In this document: piece by piece, positions 1 to 11,700 of the stretch
Layout of the letters: every line of letters starts with the position of its first letter
Position numbering within the stretch: the stretch's first letter is position 1
NCBI GenBank assembly: GCA_030267565.1
Contig: BRXU01000013.1
Span: 412,001 to 476,000 of the forward strand
Direction: 5' to 3'
Origin: Pleodorina starrii
Taxonomy: Eukaryota > Chlorophyta > Chlorophyceae > Chlamydomonadales > Volvocaceae
Length of the DNA stretch: 64,000 bases
Translations under genes and position numbers: made by a program
Notes under the pieces: generated by a model
Told to the model about the DNA's origin: nothing
Database searches by the model: none
Seen by the model: only the letters and a program-made list of their open reading frames with translations

Positions 1-930
1 TGCATGCTTCTTTACATGCTTCCGCCTGTTGTGCTGGGCCCGTCGACGAAGTGGCCGCCGGGCCTGGTCTAAAATAAGGTCTTCGCGCCCCGCGGTCCAC
101 GTCCGTCCAGCGGCATCCCTCTGCGCCCCTCAACGAGCCACCCGGCGTAACACGCATGTAAATGCCACAAGCCTACCACGGCACTCGACAATGAACAGCC
201 TTGCGCGAAACCCCGGTCTGCAGTGTATCCTTGCACTCTCAACGCCGTACCCTGCCATACCCCGCTGATCCGCGTATCGGCGGCCCCAAGAATCCCCCAA
301 TCGTCGGCCTTTGGTCCCCTCCCTCACCTGCACTCACGCCCCCAAAATGCTCGGATCGATCTTTCTCATGCTTTACTTGATTATTTCCATCTGGCGGTCG
401 TCGCCAGTTGCTTCGCTTTCCAAGGCCCATGGGCGGAAGGGGCTGCCGGTGCACACCACCCGCGTGGCCAGCAGTGCGTTCGTGCCGCTTTTGTCTGCGT
501 GTGCTGCTGCACACATGTCCCCCAAACTCGTGTCCCACATCCCTCTCACTCGTTTGCCCGCATACATCACACTTGGTTCCAATTTAAGCTCCGTGGTCCC
601 GCATACGACCAACTGGGCCCTAATGGATCTGCAGCCGCAGCTCCCAAGCTCCTTAACCTCCCCCGCGCTTCCTCGTCGCGCCCTTCCCAACAGCCCCTCC
701 GCATCACTCTCCAGGCTTTGCCACATGGTGGCTCACCCACACCACACCAGCTGTCCCTGCTTCACCGCCACCACCACCACCACCACCACCACCCTCGCCC
801 CTCGTTGCGGATCCACACTCAACAACCGCCCTCCGCGGGCCGCATGCCTCGCCCCTCCAAGGAAGCCAACTCCCCTGCCGGTCTCCAGGAGGAGGCAGCT
901 CGACTCAGCTCTCAGCGCACAGCGCACAGC
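1..930. other. 3' flank of the PsbP-domain gene; no gene seen
   Basis: No exon chain with splice sites or recognisable family similarity could be assembled on either strand. The stretch lies just downstream of the stop codon of the minus-strand PsbP-domain gene, so part of it is probably that gene's 3' untranslated region. It holds a (CAC)n microsatellite at about 766-793. Open frames here look like chance GC-rich frames. Confidence 0.5.
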
Positions 931-2722
931 TCACAGGACCGTGCCTTCACTGCGCAGACGGAAGGACTCGGTGGCCTCGCGCAGCGCGGCGCCGTACGTC
1001 TCCCACCCGGTGCCCGCTGACGTGGAGCCGCCGCACACGAACACCTTGCCCTTCATGGCCGCCGCGGTCATCACCACGTGCAACCCGTTGTTGGTCGTGA
1101 ACTCGTACCTGCCCGGGAGCGGGAGCGGGGGAGGTGGGGTGGGGAGGGGAGGCAGGGGCGGTGGCGGGAGTTGTTGGGAAAGAATATTAGGAGGAATGAT
1201 GAACCCGGTAACCCGGAAGGAGCGCACGAAAGCGGGGGTAGCGAATTCGGTAAGCCGGGGGCAGGAAGAGAACTGAGGACCGGCGGATGGCGCGAGAGGC
1301 CGATGGCCTCGCCTCGCTTCGCCTCGCGCTTCGCGCCGCGGGACACGCACGCGGCCGAGCCAGCAACCCTGTCGGCGCACCCAGCAGCGGTCCAACATCC
1401 CCGGGGTGCTGAACCCGTGCTGACCCCCGCAACCAACCCTCACCCAACGACGCGACGCCCAGCGCCTTCTTCAAGCTGTTGCCGGGCGCGCACGCTTCCC
1501 CCTTGCCCCGCCCGCCTCACCTGTAATAGTTCTTTGGCGGCACCTCTACGGGGCCCAGCGCAGTCTGCTTGGGCGGCAACACCACCTGCGAACAAAACGT
1601 GTGTGCCGCGCCGTTTTTCCAGCGTCCTTGATGGGCTGGGCAAACCTCTGTCCACAGTCGTAATGTCGTAGTGCCGTACCTGCAGGTTGCTGGCTGACAG
1701 CACCCGGGAGCCGCGGGGCAGCAGCAGCTTGGCGACCTCCTCCAACCCACCAAACACGCTGAGGTCCGTCACCTGCGCATTAATTGATGCGCTTCCGCGA
1801 GTCAACGAAGAGCTTTGATCTCGGTGCTCGGCCGAGGGGGCCGAAACACCACAACGCAACGCAACGCGACGCGACGCAGCGGCGCGCGCAGTATCAATGC
1901 GGCGTATCGATGCGTGATGCGCGGCCAGGCAGCTCTCGGGATTTACGGCATATGCGCGATGCCGTAAAACTGCGCTTGCGGACAAACCGGCATGTGCACG
2001 GCATGAGCGCAGCAGCGAATGTACGGAAATACGGCACCTGCAGGAGCGAGGGTCGAAGATTCTGGGCATTGCGGACCACGACCGAAAGGACGGTGGATCC
2101 GTCCTGGGAGTCGAACCGCGCGCGCACGGGGCTTGGCTCGGGAGCTGGACCGCGGCCTGTGCGGGAGCCACGGGAGGGGGAGGGGGGTTGGAACGTTGGA
2201 TGGATTGGAAGGATCAAGGGCCGCGTGGAAGGGGTATGGACGGAGCCATTTGTGCCGCCGCCTAATACCGGTGCAACCATGTAACGATGCGATGCCATCG
2301 CATCGTTACATGGTTGCACCGGTATTAGGGGGTTCAGGGCCACAGGAGAGGGAGGCGCGTCGGGCGGTCCCTGTCCTTGGACCCTTTGGGCCACGTGCCT
2401 TCGGCAATGGAGCTGCGAGATGCAGTGCCTAGCTGCCTATGCCACAGCCCGGGCCTCCCGGCTGCAGTCGTAGCGTAGGGCCCTATGGAGACTCACGGTT
2501 GGGGTCGTACACGGGCTGCGTGTCCACGAACTTGAACGCCGCGGGTGGAACCAACTGAAACTCAAGATCTAGAAAGACCTCTGCTGGTTTCGGCGCCACT
2601 GGCACAGGGATGGAGGACGCTGGTGGCGCCACCGAAACAGCCACCGGCGCCTCTGCCACCTCTGGCCCATCGGCGAAAGCGGGCCTGGGGTGTACCACAG
2701 ATTCAAGGGGCGTGGGCCGCAT
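931..2722 (-). CDS. PsbP-domain-containing protein, 5' end incomplete
   Basis: Five minus-strand exons join in phase: 2497-about 2722, 2038-2144, 1680-1772, 1521-1585 and 931-1108 (stop 931-933). The product carries the PsbP-fold pattern: an N-terminal strand with FKFVDTQPVYDPN, a V-D-L-x-x-F-G-G-L turn, then YYRYEF followed by GLHVVMTAAAMKGKVFVCGG, then W-E-T-Y-G-x-x-L-x-x-A-x-x-SFRL at the C-terminus. These match the YY-x-E, H-x-x-x-x-A-x-x-x-G-K-x-(Y/F) and final S-F landmarks of PsbP-like lumenal proteins, which assist photosystem assembly or the NDH complex. The first listed exon has an in-frame ATG at 2722 but no convincing transit peptide, so one or more 5' exons are probably missing from the model. 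The family is fairly sure; which PPD subgroup is not. Confidence 0.72.
2261..2329. repeat. Near-perfect palindrome, 34-base arms with 1-base spacer
   Basis: The arm at 2261-2294 is the exact reverse complement of 2296-2329, with a single C between. It lies in the intron between the first two PsbP-domain exons (2145-2496). The transcript could fold into a 34-bp hairpin. It may be a small inverted-repeat element or a hairpin RNA precursor. Confidence 0.9.
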
Positions 2723-3426
2723 GCGGACGGACGGACAGGGTTGTGCGACAGGTGGAAGTCATGCGCCCGAAGCACAGTCCGGGCCAGTATCACATCAGTG
2801 ATAGCCGCTACGGCTTACTTGGATACTAGGAAAGGCATCGCGATGCCCAGCTGCAGAAATTCTCTGCGGCCCAAGCTCCGCTGGACCGGCGCTGCGATGT
2901 ATGATCAGACCGATAGTGAGCACGAAGGTTGCTACTCGGCTATCGCCTGTTTAATGTGCTAACCTGGAGGTCGATTCGACGAGCTGAAAACTAGTCGCGC
3001 ATTTTGCCGGTTCAAGTTTACTAGCGCTTTGCCCATCTTGATCACGTTTAAATTAGTAAAATGAAGTACTCAATTAGACGAATGCGCTGGATGCCCAATT
3101 TTGCGTGTGCAAGCATAATGCAACCACCAACGGTGTGCGGCAGGTTTGAGCGATTGAGCCGATTCTCATGCGATGCTCAGAATAGTCTTTGCAGAAGCGC
3201 TTGAGTACATAAAAATTAGGGGACACCTGCTATGAATTAATAAGTACGTCCTGCAAAGAAGGGAAAGTGCAAGCCGGTCCTCACTCGGCTCATTGCGGAG
3301 AAATGGAGTCTCACCATCTGCAAAATGAATACTGGTGTGGTACATAGATTTTTCGTAATCGACATAGTGACATGGCTTGCCTCCGCTCAGAGAGCGCGGT
3401 CACCATACAAGCCATGGGTTCCGCAG
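2723..3426. other. Divergent intergenic region / unresolved 5' exons
   Basis: This separates the minus-strand PsbP-domain gene from the plus-strand histidine phosphatase gene, so it should hold the promoters and probably the undetected first exons of both. From about 2960 to 3370 the sequence is visibly more AT-rich than the coding DNA around it. No TATA-like element or repeat could be assigned with confidence. Confidence 0.4.
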
Positions 3427-5051
3427 GTTGCTACGGCATGGCCGAAGCCTGGCTAACGAGGTCGAGACAATCGTTAGCAAGCCGGTGAGCATCGTGCCTT
3501 TAAGCGCAGCCGGGCGAGGCGTTTTCCGCTTCTCGAGCCGCGCAATGGGGCGACCCGCAGGAGAACGGCGTGGAGGAGCGCTGGACACTAGCCCCAGCGG
3601 GTGAAGACCAAGCGCGGGCAGCAGGGTGCGTAGCGAGTTAACGAGACGGGGGCGGGGCGACGGGCATTCCTTGCCGGGCGCCTTGAACGAACGGAGTCCG
3701 ACGGGGTAGAGGCCGTAACGTTGGGAAACTACGCGAGCCTTACCCTGGTGCTGCGCAGGCATAAATTTGGCGAGGTACTGCAAGCGGTGGAGCGTGCCGG
3801 CCGGCTTGTGTGTGTCCTCACGTCTCCCTTTTCCCGCACGCGGCGCACAGCTGCCCTTGCAGTGGAGGCAGCCGGGCTGCAGCCGGACACGTGTCCCCTG
3901 CAGGTGCGCCCCCGCCTGGTGGACTGGTGCGGTTAAGTTGCACGCATGCGTGACAGCGCCTCGGCGTGGTAGCCATTAATGCGCAAGAGGCTGGCGTCAG
4001 CGGGAGCGGAACCAAGCGCCCGGCCACACACACATAAGTAGCTATGTGCGTATTGACTGCGCTCATTGTGTGCTTTTGACCCCCGATACCGACACGGAAA
4101 GGATGGCCCCTTCCGACACCTGGCTTGTCTGGCACACGGCAACGTACGTACTCCCTCAGTTTGCTTTGATGTCGTGTCCTCTGTTTCTTCTAAATTATTA
4201 TTTAAACCATGTACACTAGTACACACATATCCTAGCCCCCTGCAATCGACGGCTGCCAGCAGGTGGCGCCGGAGCTGCGGGAGCGCTTCTTCGGGGACGA
4301 CCTTGAGATGCAGCCGTACAGCGCTGCGTACGGCAAAGTCTGGGAACGGGACGCGGAGTCGACGGCCAGTGTGCCGGGAGGCAACGGAGAGAGCGTCGAC
4401 GACGTGTCGACCCGGGTACGGCAGCTGTTCCAGGTGAGATGGGGTGGGCCGGGGGGCAGTGGGTTTTATTACGCAACGCAGCATCTGGTTGCACCCCGTG
4501 AAGGCGCTGGCGTCACCTTCCCATACAATTTCAGAAGGCGGGCCTGACACATAGAAGTACCACAAGGTCAGGAATCGGACGCTGTTAATGCGCTCGGGAC
4601 AAGCCAGGGGAGACGCATGCGCGGAGGACGCAACCGTGTGCCGCACCATCACGTAGCACGGCAGCGTCGTACCCTTACCGGCTCGAAATTGCTCGAACAT
4701 CAGACCCAAATCGATCGCATTTTCCCTCACAACAACCCCGTCTTGAGGCCCTTTTCCCAATAAACGCATGAATTGCCCAATGCCTGACTGTATTCGTGAG
4801 ATCGTGACCTGGCCTGACGAATGTCGTTGCCTGGTGCGTTGTCGGTGCGGTTGCGGTTGGTGCAGCGGTTGGAAGGCGAGCAACAGGGCGCCGTCATCTT
4901 GCTGGTCAGCCACGGCGACACTCTGTCCATTCTACAGGCAACGATGCTTGGGGAAGACACGCGGCAGCACCGGCGCTTCGCGTTTGAAACGGCAGAGCTG
5001 CGCGCGCTGACGCAGTCGGGTGCCAGGCCTGTTCCAGTCGATAAGCCCTGA
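3427..5051 (+). CDS. Histidine phosphatase superfamily (phosphoglycerate-mutase-like) protein, 5' end incomplete
   Basis: Five exons are supported: 3427-3484, 3561-3625, 3759 to 3903 or 3918, 4263-4433 and 4866-5051 (stop at 5049). They encode in order LLRHGRSLANE (the catalytic R-H-G loop), SPFSRTRRTA (second phosphate-binding Arg), a central ELRERFF stretch, GESVDDVSTRV (acid residue region) and LLVSHGDTLSIL (second catalytic His). All core phosphatase motifs are therefore present. The exons join as LANEVETIVSKP with ENGVEERWTLAPAGEDQARAAG, then HKFGEVLQ, a good match to broad-specificity phosphatases of this superfamily. A stop lies in frame upstream of the RHG exon and no in-frame ATG is available, so a short first exon lies upstream. 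The substrate cannot be told. A TGTAA at 5182-5186 could be the polyadenylation signal. Confidence 0.82.
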
Positions 5052-6147
5052 TGGGGTGTCATCAGGTGTCATCAGGTTGGGGCTTCATCAGCTCCGGGGC
5101 GGTTGGTGAACATGAACTTGGCGCGGTCATTGAGCTTGTGATGGCATTCATACGCGCATGAAATGTCGTCCTCTTAATGCATGTAACTCAAATTAGGGGA
5201 AATGCCGGTAGTCAGGGCCTGCGAACATACGAACGCGCGCGCCTAGAAATTACTCATAAAAGTGTGACAGCATTCTCTTCGACAAAATGTGGGACTGAAT
5301 AGTAGGTCACCTTATTGGTGCAACATCCTATGCGCCACTATTGTTAACATTACAAACATCATTCCAAAGGTGTTCTGCTGCCATTACCGATAATCCGCGC
5401 GTCAAATAGCCGACAGACTGGTCCGAGTGGACAGGTAATTCGGCCTTCCCTTTCATCAGAAATTGCATATTAACTTCCAAAAGCTGATCAACGGAGGATA
5501 AGTGGTAGAAACATTACTTGTCGAGCCAGGTTCCGACAGGCAACATCGGCAACATTACGCTCGACAGCGCCTTGGAAACGCAGTGTGATAGAGCTTGATG
5601 ATTGTCTGGTTCTTGGTAGTGTGACGCGGGCGTGGGCAGCCCGGCTCCGTCTTCTGGGCTTCATCGGCCGCTGATAATTAGGGTAAGAGAAGACGAGTGT
5701 GGCCTCTGGGAGGCCAGGATGTCCTCATAAAATTTACAAAAGCAACATCGCGCATTTTCAGCGCAGATATCTGCTCGCTCTTGCTGGATATGCAGAGATT
5801 GGCACGTGTCTGCCCGGTCAGCTGGACGCGTCTTGTTGTGATTGACATTCAGCAAGCACATAACTAGCACATGGCCTAAACGTGATGTAGGACATGACGC
5901 TTCAATGCTGCCTGGGCTTGCCTGTCCGAGTTGCGGTGGTGGTGGGGTGTTCATACCCCCTCATACCCCGCCTAGTCCCGTATGAGAGCGCGATTGGCGG
6001 CTGCGCGGACGCTATGCAAGTAGCAATTTGGATAACGCTCGATACCCATTCACAATACATCGGCCGCCCCTGCCGCTCCGTACCCCCGGCTGCCTGCAAC
6101 TTCGCACCGTACCCCAGGGTTGCCTGTGACTTCGCAGCGCCGGCCCA
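5052..6147. other. Intergenic region; no gene seen
   Basis: It probably contains the 3' untranslated region of the phosphatase gene (TGTAA at 5182) and the promoter of the next plus-strand gene. About 5150-5900 is relatively AT-rich. No supported exon, RNA gene or repeat was found. Confidence 0.45.
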
Positions 6148-7207
6148 ATGCCCGGCAAATTCAAGTTCTCTCTGGCGAAGCCGGAGAAGTTTGACCAGGC
6201 CGCCTACCTCCAGGCCATCCATGAAACCCGCAAGCTGCAGCCCCCCGCAGACCTCTACGTCTCGTACGGGCCTGAGGACATGGGCGTCGCCATGGCGAGT
6301 CTGTGTGCCGGGGAGACGGGCGGGGGCGCGTGTTCGCACGTGCTCACGCGTGCAAGCAAGTGCTCGCGGCCTCGCCTTTGCAAAACTCCGAGAGGAGGCG
6401 GGTTGCTGGTCGCAGTGGGATCTTGGGGCCCATTAGCTCAAGCTGCTAGTTTTGTACAGGGATTGTAGCGGGGTCCACAGGCCGCATTTCAGCATATCCC
6501 TTCTTGCGGTGGTGCCGCCACCTGCCACCCTCGACCCGCGGCCTGCTTGGGAGTCTCCTTCCCGGCTAACGGCTGGCTTGTTTCTTCTCCTGCGGCTCCC
6601 TCAATGCCGCAGGTGATACGAGCGCAGCACCGCCAGGAGTGGAACCTGGTGCTGCCAACCGACCCCAACAAGTGAGCTTCATACGGCGCGTAATGGTTGG
6701 CTCCTGGGCAAGCATCCGCCAGCATACCGTGGCCGCTATCACATCTAGCTATCACAATTCACAAAAGTTACCAAAGCTTGAAGCATCTAGGACCGGAGTG
6801 CAATGGCCAGGGTGCACCCTTCTTGCCCTTCTGCGGCGCCTGAGCCACCCGCGTTGCTTTGCCCATTTCTCTGACTCCAGCCCGGCCCGCAACCCTAAGC
6901 CCCTCCGGATGCACGGCATGTATGGCGCCGCAGGTACGACCTCGAGTGCGGCTTCACGTACGGCATCACCTCCCGCCGCGAGATCTGGGACTTCGTCAAG
7001 CCGGTGCTGCTGGGTGTGTGCCGCAGCAGCCCGCATGCCTTCTCCCTGGAGTGGGAGGACGGCGACCTGGGGGATGTGGTGGAGGTGGGGCGCTTCGACC
7101 CCGCGGTGGGGGACATTGTGGTGCACCACCGGGGGCTGCCTTCCATGGACCAATTCAACTCCATGCCGCGACCGGCCAGCGGCAGCTGGCACTCGCAGCA
7201 GCGCTGA
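6148..7207 (+). CDS. Unrecognised small protein (about 159 residues, three exons)
   Basis: Exons 6148-6294, 6613-6671 and 6934-7207 (stop 7205-7207) join in phase to 480 nt. The start is ATGCCCGGC, giving MPGKFKFSLAKPEKF. The middle exon encodes VIRAQHRQEWNLVLPTDPN, and the last encodes YDLECGFTYGITSRREIWDF followed by an acidic segment rich in E, D and G. The first intron only works with a GC donor (ATG followed by GCGAGT), which is rare but tolerated; the other two junctions are ordinary GT-AG. There is no transmembrane helix or obvious signal. The mix of aromatic and charged residues looks like a folded soluble domain, not a random frame. I do not recognise the family and assign no function. 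An alternative donor further into exon 1 (GTGCTC) would add about 16 residues in phase. Confidence 0.6.
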
Positions 7208-8724
7208 GGGCGGGCGGGCGGGCGGGCGCGGGCTGTAGGTCCAGGGGCGTTGTGTGCGTGTGTTTGCGAGGTGTGTGGGCCGAGGACAGGCGCGGCAGCG
7301 GAGTGTGCTGCCGCGCGACGCCTTCCGGGGCGCTGCGCGGAGGGGCCGCTTGTCGTAGCCAGCTTAGATGTCGGTATGAGCTTCAGCCTTGCCGCGGCGG
7401 ATGCGGTGGAAAGAGCCGTGGCCCGACACGGCAGCATGCGATCGAGCTGGAGGTGTGGGCGCACCGTCGGGGGCGGGGGACTATTCACTGAGAGGCGAGG
7501 CGCGAGGGTTGTCGCGGTGCGGACGAATGGGCAGCGTCGGATGTGGCTGCCTGGAGAACCGCAGCCAAGCAGCGGGGGGTGAGGGCGTGCCAACAGATGT
7601 GCGGCTGTTGCTGCGACTGACGCTGGGCCGCCATTCTGGAGGGGGAGAGCAAGCAACCGGCCTCTGGGGCGAAAGAGAGGTCATGCCGGTATGACGCGCT
7701 TGCGGAGGGGCACTGCCTTCGCGTGCGACCGGTGCAACAGGCTGCAGACGTTGTGGTACAGGTGGGCAGGCCCGCGCGTGTGGGGTGACGACCCCCCAAT
7801 TGCGCCACGCACCACAGCAGCCCGGCTGTGCGCGGCGCGTAGCGGATGCTTCGGCCGATGCCGCTCCGGCGGACCCCACTTTACGATACGCCTGGGCGTG
7901 CCTTTACAGCACAAGGGTCCTGACAGGGGCCAAGCTCCGAGCGCTGCCCCACTCCATGCGGCTGCTGAGGCTGCTGCCGTCCCGGATCCGGAAATTGGAA
8001 CCCGGATTCAAAGTTGTAACGACCGCGCAGGCCCCGCAGGCCCGGCATGGCTACAATGCATGCAAATGTCGATTGTCGAGTCGGGTCGTCCGACGACAGT
8101 GCTGATAATAATAAATGGCGTCCGCAAGAAAATTCGCGCTCACAGCTCTGCTCTGCCTCGGTCGCCTCTTGTCGAGGATGGCACCACGAAACATATGCAC
8201 GTCTTGGAAACGGCTCGAGAATTGCCGGCAACCTGGATGGAACACGCCAGAGGTACGATGCACACACTCGCTCCAGAGCAATGCCGCGCCCGGTGTAGAG
8301 CGCTCAGAAGTCTTCCACACACACCTGCTATAGCTGCTGCCACACCGTTGCTTGATCCTTCCTGCCGTTGACGCCCTTTCCTTTCCGTTGGCCATCAGCC
8401 CCGTAGTCCTGCGCAGCCCCTTCCTCCACCCGCTGCACATGCGGCTGCCTGCCGGTGCTGCTCCGCGGCCGCCTTCTTCCCTGCCCCTGCCCATGTCCCT
8501 GTGTCCCTGTGCCGTAAGCCGCACCCCACCACCAGCCGGCCAGCCGCCGCATCCCTACCCCCGTACCTCGCCATCCGACCCCGGTTCCGTTCGCTACCGT
8601 CGTCTCCGTCCCCCCTGCTGCTGGTATTACCTTCTTTACGGTACTACCCCCAAACCCCCAACTCCCGGCACCCTTAATTTTCCGCTGTTGGCCGCCGCCG
8701 CACCCCTTATTTCACAGTAGTTCG
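7208..8724. other. Convergent intergenic region (two 3' ends)
   Basis: It lies between the 3' ends of the plus-strand small gene and the minus-strand PRORP gene, so much of it is probably 3' untranslated sequence. On the minus strand a TGTAA (read as TTACA at 7904-7908) could end the PRORP transcript. Open frames here do not join into a plausible product. Confidence 0.45.
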
Positions 8725-11700
8725 TTACCCCGCCCGCTCCGGCTTCACCGCTAGCCAGGCGACCCCGGCAATGGGCACCATCCAGGCGCCGCTCTCCGCC
8801 AGTTGCTGTACGCAGGCCGTGTAGGGGTGCGGCATCTGCAGCGCAAACAGCTTGCCGGGGCCGGGGCCGCCCGGTGGCGCGGCGCCCTGCGGGTAGGCGA
8901 AGGCGTAGTGGGCGATGTGGCGCTGCTTCCACTTGAGGAAGTGCTTGGGCCGCAGCAGCGAAAAGATGTGGTCCCGCAGCTCGTCGTTGGAAACCAGCAG
9001 GCCGTTGTGCTTGGAGCGCACGCAGGCGTACAGCCAGAACCTGGGGGGGGGAGGGGGGGAGGGAGGGGGCGATGGTGGGTGGTAAGGAAGAAGATAATAC
9101 CAGCAGCAGAGGGACCGAGGCGACGGTAGCGAACGGACCCAGGGCCCAGGCGGGGGCGGGGGAGGGGCAGGCTGCAGCGCGAGAGCGCCTCTGATGTGGG
9201 CCGGGCGGTGCGTGGCAGCGGTCGGGATGGCACAAAGGCGGGGGCGGATGGTGTTGCAAGGCATCTCGCGGCGGAATTCCAAACTTTCTCCGCTTTCCTC
9301 GCCTCAGGGCAAGGCCCATTGGCACAGGAGGCCCGACACGGTGTTGGGGACCGGACGGACGGCCGCGCGGAGGAGGCGAGGCCGCACCAGTCGTCGTTGG
9401 CGCCCGGCGGTGTGTTGTAGAAGCTCTTGGTGCGCCGCAGCTTCTCCAGAAAGCTCTGCACGTGCGGGGCGCGCGCTTCCTGGTCGTTGACGCGCTTGCG
9501 GTGCACCATCTGCGGGTCGGGTCGGGTCGGGTGGGAGGCAGCGGGGGAGGGGGGACAGCGGGGGAGGGACGGGGTGAGAGGGGCGAGCGCGGCAAAAAGG
9601 GAAGACCGGGAAGGACGATACCCGAAACTACACTCCGAAGAAAAAGAAACTTCGAAACTTCGGAGAAGCGCGCGAACCCCACCACCACCACCACCACCAC
9701 CAGCAGCTCACCACCAGAATCTTCTTGCCCTCGAACCGCGTCTTCAGCAACTCAACCATGTCCTGAACCTGCCGCCAGTTGAAGCCGCCGCCCTCAAAGT
9801 TCTGCCCAAAGAACGCCACGTTGGCGGCGTCGACCAGGATGTCGTACGGCCCATTCCTGTCGTACCACTGTACGAACGTATCAAAGTCGCCCGAGCGCTG
9901 GCCCATGTTCTTGCGGGCCAGCTCGCCAATGGCCGTCGCAAAGGCCTCCCTGCGCGGACGAGGGCGCACGGGGAGCGCGAGAGCGTCAAGCGGGCAGGCA
10001 GCGTGGGTGCAAAAAGGGCGTCGAGAGGGTACCGGTATCCAAGAGTAGAACGATGGGGCCGAAAAGGCACAAAGGGCATCGGTGGAGCTTGGACGTGTTC
10101 GCGTCGTTTGGTAATGACTACGACAAGCCAGCAGCAAGGCAATCAGGCAGTCAGGATCAGAGGAAACAGTCACCCAAGTGGGCGACACAACCCGGTCTGC
10201 GTAGCCTACGCAGTAACTGTCCCCTCGCTGCGGTCTGCGGTTATCTTCATTACCCGCCTTAACCCCACCCCGCCGGTCCCACCCCCCTCCCGTCCCTCCC
10301 CTGTCCCCGCCCTGTCCGTGCTCCCCGGCCCCCGGGACTCACCAGTCCTTGTCCTCCAGATCAATGACCTTGAGGGACCCGCCCGCCGCCTGGCATTGCC
10401 CGTCCTCCGCCACCGACACGCCGCGCAGCACACGCCACCGCCAGCCACCACCAGCGCCCTCACCCGCCGCCGCCTCTGTCCCTGCCCCATTCGCCTCCGT
10501 ATCCGCGCCATCTGCCGCCGTCGGCGCTGCCGCCGCCGCAGCGGCACCGCCGTCGCACGCAGCGGAGATGTGCGCGGCGAGCCCGGCGAGCCCGGGGCAT
10601 CCGCCCTGCTCGACGGGCGCAAAGGCCTGCTGCGCGGCGGCTGCCGAGCGCTCAAAGAAGGCGGCGATGAAGTCGGCGGTGGCGGGGGACAACTCGTTGA
10701 GGTCCGCCTGCATGCGCACCAGCACGGCTGGGGAGGGGGACACAGCAGGACATAGGGACGGTGGGGAAAAACGGGACGCGTGTATGGGGCCGCAGCCTCC
10801 TACAACCTCGGATCGCCTACCGACGCCACCTGACCACCTGACCTTCCCGAACGCAGCGCCGGAACCCCCCGCAATCCCCCCACAGCCACTCCCGGACCCC
10901 ATGTGGGCCTCACAGACCGGCCTCCGCTTGCCAACGTGGCGTCCCACATTCCCAAACCCCCAGCCGCCCCCCAACCAGCCAGCCGCCCCCCACCCGACCC
11001 GCCGCCCCCCCAACCGCCCAGCCGCCCAGCAGCTCGCGGTGGTCCTCACCCCGCAGCTGTGCATAGGTGCCCGCCGCCGCGATGCCCTCCAGCAACCGCG
11101 CGTACTCGTACTCGGTGTTGTCCAGTCGGTGGGAGGCGATGAGGTCGTCGATGTGGTGCAGCTGAGCCACATCAGAGGACATGCAGTAACACACCTGGGG
11201 GCAGGGAGGGGCGCAGGGAGGGAAGGGGGAAACGGAAGGGAAGCGATTAGTCGCGGATTAGCTGTCAAGGCGCCCGTGAACGGCAAATGGGTGCCTAGTT
11301 GCGGACGGGAGTAGCTCACGGCTCTCCGTCGCCTACGTGTAAAAAGGGGGTCGGTCGCAAGACGCGAGGCATGGGAATGTGGTTAAAAGGTTAGGAGGGT
11401 AAGGGGAGGAGCCAGGAACAAGCCGCCTTCGTAAGGATGCGGCGAGGGCGGGGAAAAACGGCGGCAGCACACAGCGCCGGGTAGCACCACGAGACTGAGT
11501 GCCCCGTCTCAACCTGGTCCCAGCCCCGATGAGCTGCTCGCCTCTCCGCCGACCCAACCCACCCCATCCCCGCCCCTTGCGTCCCGTTCCCTAGGGAACG
11601 CCCTAGACGGGCAGCGAAACCGAACACCGCCCGCCCCTGCCCGCCTTGCCTGCGCAGGGTGGAAGAGGCGCAGCTGCACGGGCTTGCCCATCTTGCCGCA

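Noticed and set aside
931..1108. Kelch-repeat reading of the VFVCGGST segment
   Set aside because: Adjacent exons supply YYRYEF and the C-terminal S-F pattern of PsbP, which fits the whole chain; no second kelch repeat exists.
1440..2171. 243-residue minus-strand open frame
   Set aside because: It reads through introns of the PsbP-domain gene in a different frame for most of its length; the spliced model explains the region better.
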